The notes under the pieces are model-generated. The model saw only the letters and a list, made by a program, of their open reading frames with translations, did no database searches and was not told the DNA's origin. A stretch of DNA of 64,000 bases, from assembly GCA_016213825.1 (NCBI GenBank), contig JACQZP010000020.1, positions 83,033 through 147,032 on the forward strand. The letters run 5' to 3'. Origin of the DNA: Acetobacterium woodii (lineage in GTDB: Bacteria > Bacillota > Clostridia > Eubacteriales > Eubacteriaceae). This document shows, one piece after another, positions 57,867-64,000 of the stretch. Within the stretch, counting starts at the first letter, position 1, and each line of letters opens with the position of its first letter. The translations under genes and the position numbers were made by a program.

Positions 57867-59464
57867 TGAAACAAACGGTCTTAATCATTAATATTGCCAC
57901 CCTGCTGGTGACATTGTTTTTAATTTATGTTAGTTACCGGCATCGTCATGACAAGGGTGGCCTGCCATTTTTATGTACGATGATACTGCTTTTGTCTTGG
58001 GTAGCCGGTTCGACCATTGAAATGTTTGCCCAAAGCTACGAAGCCAAGGTATTCTGGCGGAATTTTATTCAAATCGGGATGGCCTTTATTCCCATTGCCA
58101 ATCTCTGGTTTGTCATTGAATATACAGAAAACAAAAACAAATATCTCAAATATACGGTGTGGCTGGCAGCGGTGATCAGCCTGATCGGGATTATTTTAAC
58201 CTTTACAAACCCGATGCATCATCTGATCCGCAAAACGGTGGAACTGGTTGAAATCAACGGTCACTGGAGCCTGTTCGTGGAACCGGCATTCTGGGGCAGT
58301 ATGTTCGTGCTTTTACGCTTTGCCCTGATGTTGTTTTCGATCATCCTTTTGATCCTATTTCAAATCCGCATTTTCAGAAGCGGTCAGAAACAGGTGCTTT
58401 ACATCCTGATCGGGTTTATTCTGGCGCTGACCTTGTTACTCATCAAGAACTACCTGTTGGTGGAGTCAGAGGAAATTTTTCCGATGTCGGTGATCTTTTT
58501 AATTCCTAATCTGTTTATCGCCTATAGCATCTATCGCCACAATTTCTTAAAGATCGCCCCGCTGGCCAAGGATTGGATCATCAATTCCCTGCCGGATGGC
58601 ATCGTGGTTCTATCTGCCGCTGGGGAGATTGTGGAAGTAAACCCGTCAGCCGAGACATTTTTCCGGCGTTTTACCGAACAGGAGGCGGCCTGGGAAAACC
58701 AGAAAGCATCAGCCAAAAAGCTCATAAACCGGGATTTTACCAAATACTCGGCCTTTCTTCACGCCCAATCGTTATGGCAGGAGGGCCTGATGCAGAGAAA
58801 AAACGGCATTGTTGAACTCGAACTGAAAACGCCCTCTGGGGACAGACAGTTCTACGAAATTGATCTGCATCACTTTATTAATGACCGGCATCATTATTCC
58901 GGCAGCGTTTCAGTGATCCACAATGTGACCAGCTCCCGACTCGAACGACAGACCCTGAAACGAGAAGCGGAGATGGATCGGCATATTCAGGTGCTCAATA
59001 AACAGGCCTACATTGATTACGTCAATGCATCTACTGCTGCCCCTGTGTCATTGCTGATTATCGATATTGATAAATTCAAGGCCGTCAATGACCAGTACGG
59101 CCATCCCGTGGGTGATGTTGTGATCTTAAAAATTGTGGATGCTGTCAAGCAGTGTATTCGAAAAGATGACCTGATCGGCCGGCTTGGCGGAGATGAGTTC
59201 AGCTTGACACTGCTGGGCTGCGGCAAAGAGCAGACCCAGATCATCATTGCGCAGATTCTGGAACAGATTCAAAAAGAAACCGCCAACGTGCTTGATGAAA
59301 TGGTCACAGTCAGCATTGGTGTCGTAACCGATCAGAGCTTGCCGGACTGCAACTTCGAGACGCTGTATCAAAAGGCCGACGAGGCTTTATACGCGGCCAA
59401 AAAAGCGGGCGGTAATCAGGTGATGTTTTATGAAGAATTAAAAAGAATTGAAAATCAACAGTAA
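57863..59464 (+). CDS. Diguanylate cyclase with 7TM and PAS-type sensor domains
   Basis: A 533-residue membrane protein. Seven helices (about 5-220) resemble the histidine-kinase N-terminal 7TM domain; a PAS-like domain follows (about 230-360, starting INSLPDGIVVLSAAGEIVEV). The GGDEF domain (about 370-530) is intact: FKAVNDQYGHPVGD, RLGGDEFSL. RKDD five residues before GGDEF fits an inhibitory I-site. It should make cyclic di-GMP from GTP in response to a membrane-side signal. It is coupled to the upstream Cys-cluster gene. Confidence 0.9.
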   Translation: MMKQTVLIINIATLLVTLFLIYVSYRHRHDKGGLPFLCTMILLLSWVAGSTIEMFAQSYEAKVFWRNFIQIGMAFIPIANLWFVIEYTENKNKYLKYTVWLAAVISLIGIILTFTNPMHHLIRKTVELVEINGHWSLFVEPAFWGSMFVLLRFALMLFSIILLILFQIRIFRSGQKQVLYILIGFILALTLLLIKNYLLVESEEIFPMSVIFLIPNLFIAYSIYRHNFLKIAPLAKDWIINSLPDGIVVLSAAGEIVEVNPSAETFFRRFTEQEAAWENQKASAKKLINRDFTKYSAFLHAQSLWQEGLMQRKNGIVELELKTPSGDRQFYEIDLHHFINDRHHYSGSVSVIHNVTSSRLERQTLKREAEMDRHIQVLNKQAYIDYVNASTAAPVSLLIIDIDKFKAVNDQYGHPVGDVVILKIVDAVKQCIRKDDLIGRLGGDEFSLTLLGCGKEQTQIIIAQILEQIQKETANVLDEMVTVSIGVVTDQSLPDCNFETLYQKADEALYAAKKAGGNQVMFYEELKRIENQQ

Positions 59465-59510
59465 GAATCAGTAAATAAATAAACGAATGAGCAGCGGTGA
59501 GCAGACCGGG

Positions 59511-60032
59511 CTACGTCAACAGCTTCAGCACTGAGGAATAAAGATCCTGGGTATTTTCTTTCCAACGATTGCAGATATCCAGGGCCAGCTTTAGGGTGGG
59601 TGCATTTAATGATATTTCCATCAGGACAACATTATTCTCGTGAAGTTTTAATTCAACCAGATAATCGGTTTCCCCTAATTTCTGGTAGTTTGCGGTAATT
59701 TTCACTTCTTTGAAAATCTTTTCCCGGTTTTCTTTAAGATAGAGATCGATCATATCGGTAATATAAGCCGGAATTTTATCACAGAAAAGCGTCAGTGCTT
59801 CTTTACCCATTGGGGACAAGGTCAGTACCGATTTTCCGTCATAATCCAACGTGGTAAGGAATTCATCTTTGATCAGATCATCAATGTATAATTGAATGTC
59901 AAAGTAACCGATCTGTAAATTTTCTATGATGATCAGGGCTACCTGTTCCCTGGTTAAGGATGTTTTGATTTTTTTTAATACATAGAGTATGATTAATTTG
60001 TCTTCAGCCTGCTGTTCAGAATTAAAGAGCAT
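59511..60032 (-). CDS. DUF4364 family protein
   Basis: A 173-residue protein, the only confident minus-strand gene here. It starts MLFNSEQQAEDKLIILYVL, followed by a winged-helix-like region (ALIIIENLQIGYFDIQLYID, LTLSPMGKEALTLF), typical of DUF4364, a Firmicutes family with a predicted PadR/MarR-like DNA-binding fold. The frame extends 46 codons further upstream, but GGTGGTGG just before the ATG at 60032 fixes the start. It is convergent with the cyclase gene and divergent from the Fe-S protein. Confidence 0.82.
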   Translation of the reverse strand: MLFNSEQQAEDKLIILYVLKKIKTSLTREQVALIIIENLQIGYFDIQLYIDDLIKDEFLTTLDYDGKSVLTLSPMGKEALTLFCDKIPAYITDMIDLYLKENREKIFKEVKITANYQKLGETDYLVELKLHENNVVLMEISLNAPTLKLALDICNRWKENTQDLYSSVLKLLT

Positions 60033-60117
60033 CAATACCACCACCTTTATTTTTCTATAAATATTGTAACATATCAATGGGGTAATTTCCCTATTTCTAT
60101 GTAAAAAAGAGGAAAAA

Positions 60118-60831
60118 ATGATAAAAGAAATTAATAATATACAACCAGAACATAAAAATTTCGATAACAATGCGATTCAAAAACTGGCTAAATCTCTGGA
60201 TGCGACAGAAATTGGTTTTGCCGATTTATCGGTATTACCTGCGCCTAAACGGATGGGGTATGCCAATGGGATTACCATCGTCATTAAGCTTTCGGACGGT
60301 ATTTTAAATCAAATTGATACGGAACCGACCCAAACTTATTTCAGCCATTATCGCAGTGTCAATCGGCTGATCGATGATATCAGCCTGCGGATTCTTTTAT
60401 TTTTAGAAGCACAGGGCTACCCCAGCGTCGCTATTCCGGCATCGCAATCGGTAACAGATCCCGAAGACAGCTTTACCGGAGCCTTTCAGCATAAAACCGG
60501 AGCGGTTTTGTCCGGCCTTGGCTGGATTGGACGCAGCGCCTTGTTTATCCATAATAGTTATGGCCCCCGAGTCCGGTTAGGAACGGTCTTAACCAATGCG
60601 CCCGTAAAAGTCGGAACCCCAATAACAGCAAGCGGTTGTGGTGCCTGTCGCAACTGTGTCACTGCCTGTCCGGCGATAGCCATCGAAGGACGGCTTTGGG
60701 AGTTTGGCCTACCTCGAAATGAACTTTATGATGCTTTTTCCTGCAGTCAGCATATGAAAGAAGCTTATCACCATATCGGTCGGGGCGTTGTCTGCGGTTT
60801 ATGTGTGGTGGCCTGTCCAGTTGGAAAATAA
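60118..60831 (+). CDS. QueG-like double 4Fe-4S protein
   Basis: A 237-residue protein related to the C-terminal half of epoxyqueuosine reductase-type proteins. An N-terminal ~90-residue domain is followed by a VLSGLGWIGRSALFIHNSYG segment. Two cluster motifs come next: CGACRNCVTACP, and CGLCVVACP with an additional CSQH. It is shorter than QueG (~370 residues) and lacks a clear cobalamin-binding half, so a queuosine role is doubtful. AGAGGAA precedes the ATG. Its substrate is unknown. Confidence 0.75.
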   Translation: MIKEINNIQPEHKNFDNNAIQKLAKSLDATEIGFADLSVLPAPKRMGYANGITIVIKLSDGILNQIDTEPTQTYFSHYRSVNRLIDDISLRILLFLEAQGYPSVAIPASQSVTDPEDSFTGAFQHKTGAVLSGLGWIGRSALFIHNSYGPRVRLGTVLTNAPVKVGTPITASGCGACRNCVTACPAIAIEGRLWEFGLPRNELYDAFSCSQHMKEAYHHIGRGVVCGLCVVACPVGK

Positions 60832-60990
60832 GCTACTATTGAAAGAACGTGATTAATAGAAAGTGATTGACAAAAATGAAGCGTTTTTTCGTCGGATTCG
60901 CATTATATAATTGCTTAAATAAGCTTTAATTGTGAAAAATTCTTAAATAGGTTTTTTTTTCTTGAAAAATATTATATAATAGAGTAGAAG

Positions 60991-61021
60991 AACTGCCGGC
61001 TGGTTTTGCATGGCAGTTTTT
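60991..61021 (+). terminator. Terminator-like hairpin in the DUF512 gene leader
   Basis: AACTGCC (60991-60997) pairs with GGCAGTT (61012-61018) and is followed by TTT. A TATAAT (60975-60980) lies just upstream, so it may be an attenuator or 5' stabiliser of the next transcript rather than an end of the previous one. Confidence 0.5.
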
Positions 61022-61048
61022 AAATTGTAAAGAATCAAGAGAGATGCG

Positions 61049-62395
61049 TTGAAAAAATTTATTATAAACGGTGTGCAGGATGACAGCATACTCTACGAAA
61101 TGGAAGTCGAGGCAGGCGATGTTCTGCTATCAATAAATGGTATGCCCGTAACAGACGTGCTGGATTATCGCTATCTGATAGCCGATGACACCCTAGTCGT
61201 TGAAATTGAAAAGCCGGATGGCGAAATATGGGAACTGGATATCGAAAAAGAATTTGAGGAAGATTTAGGGGTTGAGTTTCCCGAAGAAATGATTGGTACA
61301 AAAACCTGTAAAAACAACTGTATCTTCTGCTTTATCGACCAGCTCCCAACTGGGATGCGAGAAAGCCTATATGTCAAAGATGATGATGAACGGTTGTCAT
61401 TTCTGACCGGCAATTACATCACCATGACGAATCTTACTGAAGCTGAGTTAAAGCGGATTATTCGCTACCGGATCATGCCGATGAATTTGTCGATTCATAC
61501 CACTAATCCCGAGCTGCGGCGAAAGATGCTTAAAAACCGTTTCGCTGGAGATGTGATGTCATATCTGGAAGCCTTTCGGGACAATGGCATTCAAATGAAT
61601 GGACAAATCGTTTTGGTTCCTGATTATAATGATGGGGCTGAGCTTGAGAAAACACTCAAAGATTTAACCGCATTCTATCCCATGCTTCAATCGGTGTCAG
61701 TTGTTCCCGTGGGTCTTTCCAATCACCGTCAGGGCTTGGAACCCCTACGGTCGTTTACCCGGGAAGACGCCTTAAAAACCCTGGAAATTATTAACTCGGT
61801 TCATGATGCAATGGAAAAAGAACACGGCGATGGCTTTGTCTATCCCAGCGACGAGTTTTATTTACTGGCCGAACAACCGATCCCGGACATTGATTATTAT
61901 AACGGCTTTCCCCAGATTGAAAACGGGGTAGGTATGATGGCTGATTTTAAGGCCTCAATCGATGATTCATTACATCAGTTAAAAGAAGCTAACCGCGAAT
62001 TGATTCAGCAAGGTGAGACTTATAAAAGAATTGGGATTATCACCGGTAATGCGGCATTTGACTATATCTGTAGCCTGGTTGCCGATATTAAAAAAACATT
62101 GCCTCAGCTGGATCTGGAAGTATTTCCGTTAACTAATCATTTCTTTGGTGAAGCCATCACGGTATCCGGCCTGCTGACCGGTACTGACATTGTTGGGCAA
62201 ATCAAACCAATGCTTGTTGACAACCCCAGAGACTTACTGCTTGTTCCAGAAAATGCGCTGCGCAGCGGAACCCACACGCTGCTGGATGACTGGACACTGG
62301 AAACACTCAGTGAAGCGCTGGCTGTCACCGTTCAGGGCGTTCCTGTTATGGGCGAAGACCTGATAAACACACTATTAGAACCAAATAAATTATGA
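61049..62395 (+). CDS. DUF512 family radical-SAM/PDZ protein
   Basis: A 448-residue protein with a PDZ-like start (about 10-70, VEAGDVLLSINGMPVTDVLD). A radical-SAM-like CX3CX2C motif follows (CKNNCIFCFIDQLP, about 87-100), with a DERLSFLTGNYITMTNL segment and the C-terminal DUF512 domain (about 225-440). It is conserved next to der in many Clostridia, with a suggested but unproven Fe-S enzyme role. The start is TTG 61049 behind AAGAGAG. der follows 26 bases downstream. Confidence 0.88.
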   Translation: MKKFIINGVQDDSILYEMEVEAGDVLLSINGMPVTDVLDYRYLIADDTLVVEIEKPDGEIWELDIEKEFEEDLGVEFPEEMIGTKTCKNNCIFCFIDQLPTGMRESLYVKDDDERLSFLTGNYITMTNLTEAELKRIIRYRIMPMNLSIHTTNPELRRKMLKNRFAGDVMSYLEAFRDNGIQMNGQIVLVPDYNDGAELEKTLKDLTAFYPMLQSVSVVPVGLSNHRQGLEPLRSFTREDALKTLEIINSVHDAMEKEHGDGFVYPSDEFYLLAEQPIPDIDYYNGFPQIENGVGMMADFKASIDDSLHQLKEANRELIQQGETYKRIGIITGNAAFDYICSLVADIKKTLPQLDLEVFPLTNHFFGEAITVSGLLTGTDIVGQIKPMLVDNPRDLLLVPENALRSGTHTLLDDWTLETLSEALAVTVQGVPVMGEDLINTLLEPNKL

Positions 62396-62420
62396 TTATA
62401 GATTAAGTGAGGAAAAATTA

Positions 62421-63740
62421 ATGCCAAAGCCTATTGTAGCAGTGGTTGGTCGCCCGAATGTGGGAAAATCGACCCTGTTTAATAAATTAGTTGGAGAACG
62501 AATTGCCATTGTTGAAGATACCCCTGGAGTAACCAGAGATCGGATCATTGCTGATGCCGAATGGCAAAATCACCATTTTACCCTGATTGACACCGGTGGG
62601 ATTGAACCCCATACCAAAGATGACATCTTATTGCAGATGCGAGTGCAAGCTGAAATAGCTATTGATATGGCTGATCTGATTGTTCTGATGGTTGACGGTC
62701 GGGAAGGGATGACCGCTTCGGATCTGGAAGTAGCCAATATGATCCGAAAGCATGACAAAGATGTTTTATTAGCCGTCAATAAGGTTGACAGCCTAAGCCT
62801 GGAAAATAATGCCTTTGAATTCTATAATTTGGGAATCGGCGAACCACTACCAATTTCTGCCGAGCAGGGATTGGGTTTGGGAGATTTTCTGGATGAAATT
62901 ATTAACCACGTTAAGCGTTATTATGACGAAGAAGAAACTGAAGATGATCGCTTAAGAGTCGCGGTTATCGGGAAACCAAATGTAGGGAAGTCCACCCTGA
63001 TTAACAAGGTACTGGGCGAAGACCGTCTGATTGTCAGCGATATTCCCGGGACCACCCGGGATGCCGTGGATACCAGTGTCCGATACGACGGACAAGACTA
63101 TGTTTTAATTGACACCGCCGGATTAAGACGAAAGAAAAAGATCTACGAGGATATTGAACGTTACAGTATTATCCGAGCGATCGCCGCTGTTGAGCGAAGC
63201 CAGGTAGTGCTGGTGCTGATTGATGGATCCCAGGGTGTTACCGAACAGGATGCCAAGATTGCCGGGATTGCCCATAATCGTTCCAAGCCATCAATTATTA
63301 TTGTCAACAAATGGGACGCCGTTGAAAAAGACAATAAAACCATGAAAAAGATGGAAGGGGATATTCGGGACGCACTTTCCTTTATGGATTATGCGCCGAT
63401 CATTTTCATCTCTGCCAAAACCGGACAACGTCTTGGTAAAATATTTGAAACCATCGAGTTTGTAAAAGCGCAAAGTGCTAAACGAATTACCACCGGTAAG
63501 GTCAATGAAGCTTTGGCTGAATTTGTCATGATGAAACAACCGCCATCTAAACATGGTCGACGATTAAAACTTTATTATGCATCCCAGGTAGCCATTAATC
63601 CGCCAACATTTGTGGTGTTTGTAAATGACATGACATTGGTCCATTTTTCATATCAGCGTTATCTGGAAAACAAGCTCCGGGAAACCTTTGATTTCTTTGG
63701 AACACCGATTCGCTTTTTTATCAGAGAACGATCTGAGTAA
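62421..63740 (+). CDS. der: Ribosome assembly GTPase Der (EngA)
   Basis: A 439-residue tandem GTPase needed for 50S assembly. G domain 1 has GRPNVGKSTLFNKL (about 10) and DTGGIEP. G domain 2 has GKPNVGKSTLINKV (about 186), DTAGLRRKKK and NKWDAVEK. The C-terminal KH-like domain (about 355-439) is complete, including SKHGRRLKLYYASQV. GAGGAAA precedes the ATG. A very long hairpin terminator follows. Confidence 0.98.
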   Translation: MPKPIVAVVGRPNVGKSTLFNKLVGERIAIVEDTPGVTRDRIIADAEWQNHHFTLIDTGGIEPHTKDDILLQMRVQAEIAIDMADLIVLMVDGREGMTASDLEVANMIRKHDKDVLLAVNKVDSLSLENNAFEFYNLGIGEPLPISAEQGLGLGDFLDEIINHVKRYYDEEETEDDRLRVAVIGKPNVGKSTLINKVLGEDRLIVSDIPGTTRDAVDTSVRYDGQDYVLIDTAGLRRKKKIYEDIERYSIIRAIAAVERSQVVLVLIDGSQGVTEQDAKIAGIAHNRSKPSIIIVNKWDAVEKDNKTMKKMEGDIRDALSFMDYAPIIFISAKTGQRLGKIFETIEFVKAQSAKRITTGKVNEALAEFVMMKQPPSKHGRRLKLYYASQVAINPPTFVVFVNDMTLVHFSYQRYLENKLRETFDFFGTPIRFFIRERSE

Positions 63741-63773
63741 GATAAGAATTTTAAATAAGAAATATCAAAATCA

Positions 63774-63825
63774 AAGTAGCGAAAATTCTTTGCAGAACAG
63801 CTGTAAGAATTTTCGCTACTTTTTA
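63774..63825 (+). terminator. Long terminator hairpin after der
   Basis: A perfect 17-bp stem (AAGTAGCGAAAATTCTT at 63774-63790, AAGAATTTTCGCTACTT at 63805-63821) ends in a T run. Confidence 0.88.
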
Positions 63826-63850
63826 TGGTTATGATTAAAGGTCAAAAATG

Positions 63851-63882
63851 TTTTGTCGCGAAATGTAAGTTTCGTGACAAAA
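63851..63882. repeat. Palindrome TTTTGTCGCGAAA / TTTCGTGACAAAA
   Basis: Thirteen-base arms with one G·T pair enclose TGTAAG. The left arm shares TTTTGTCGCGA with the sequence behind the valS terminator (55979-55990). A second terminator, an operator or a small repeat are all possible. Confidence 0.5.
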
Positions 63883-63912
63883 TGGGCTAAAATTATTATA
63901 TTTTATTTTACA

Positions 63913-63991
63913 GAAAATGTCAAACACACTTTGCTAATATTCCCACCATTCACTTAGTTAGGTTTCGTTTTTTCTCAAATTTGACATTTTC
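63913..63991. repeat. Perfect 12-bp inverted repeat near the window end
   Basis: GAAAATGTCAAA (63913-63924) and TTTGACATTTTC (63980-63991) are exact inverse copies around 55 bases. No gene is seen in the remaining sequence to 64000. The right arm holds TTGACA, a possible -35 for a gene beyond the window. Confidence 0.5.
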
Positions 63992-64000
63992 ATTTCTAAA

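Noticed and set aside
60033..60170. N-terminal extension of the DUF4364 protein by 46 residues.
   Set aside because: It would overlap the divergent Fe-S gene, and the GGTGGTGG ribosome site fixes the start at 60032.
26620..63959. The 15-base sequence ACCATTCACTTAGTT occurs at 26620-26634 and 63945-63959, both intergenic.
   Set aside because: One or two repeated 15-mers are expected by chance in 64 kb of AT-rich DNA, and the flanks do not align.

Overview
The window is AT-rich and looks like a chromosomal core segment of an anaerobic Gram-positive bacterium. Acetobacterium (Eubacteriaceae) is my best guess; this is inferred from gene content and protein style, not from a search. Supporting signs are the Firmicutes order cinA-recA-rny-ymdB and rimP-nusA-ylxR-infB-rbfA-nrnA-truB-ribF-rpsO-pnp, a B12-dependent class II ribonucleotide reductase, an indolepyruvate:ferredoxin oxidoreductase, HslUV, DegV, DUF4364 and DUF512 proteins, and frequent TTG/GTG starts. 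Almost every gene lies on the + strand; the only clear minus-strand gene is the DUF4364 protein at 59511-60032. I see no insertion sequence, prophage or CRISPR array.

Layout. (1) 1-7453: a Tad/Flp pilus locus (TadG-like partial, CpaB, CpaE, TadA/CpaF, TadB, TadC), followed by a DUF192 protein and a DivIVA-like coiled-coil protein. (2) 7600-10600: stand-alone degV, a tandem universal stress protein and an orphan amino-acid binding lipoprotein. (3) 10680-15952: dprA, topA, hslV, hslU. (4) 15967-18956: rpsB-tsf and pyrH-frr, each with its own consensus promoter. (5) 19105-29635: the nusA-infB cluster through rpsO, pnp and dut. (6) 29792-40772: ftsK/spoIIIE, rimO, pgsA, cinA, recA (SOS-controlled), rny, ymdB, purB. 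(7) 40860-43144: tRNA-Trp, citrate synthase and a PsiE-like membrane protein behind a large palindrome. (8) 43255-47616: a phosphate acyltransferase (Ptb-like), iorA, iorB, a Cys-rich small protein and plsY. (9) 47813-55880: nrdJ, short proB, a 51-residue membrane protein, a UgtP-like glycolipid glycosyltransferase and valS. (10) 56264-63740: lipoprotein, Cys-cluster protein, 7TM-PAS-GGDEF diguanylate cyclase, DUF4364, QueG-like Fe-S protein, DUF512 radical-SAM protein, der.

The genes are mostly translation, RNA turnover, chromosome maintenance and membrane lipid housekeeping. The accessory parts are the Tad pilus block and the 2-oxoacid oxidation block: IOR makes acyl-CoA plus reduced ferredoxin, and a Ptb-type enzyme could convert acyl-CoA to acyl phosphate.

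The most unusual signal is not a gene. Two 107-bp palindromic elements (44191-44297 and, inverted, 50865-50971) align without gaps at 86/107 identical positions, and they carry paired compensatory substitutions in the stem. Other items to check are a consensus recA promoter with an SOS box just downstream, an rny start with no properly spaced canonical codon, and a 16-bp perfect palindrome that is both a terminator and a possible extended -10 promoter before the psiE-like gene.
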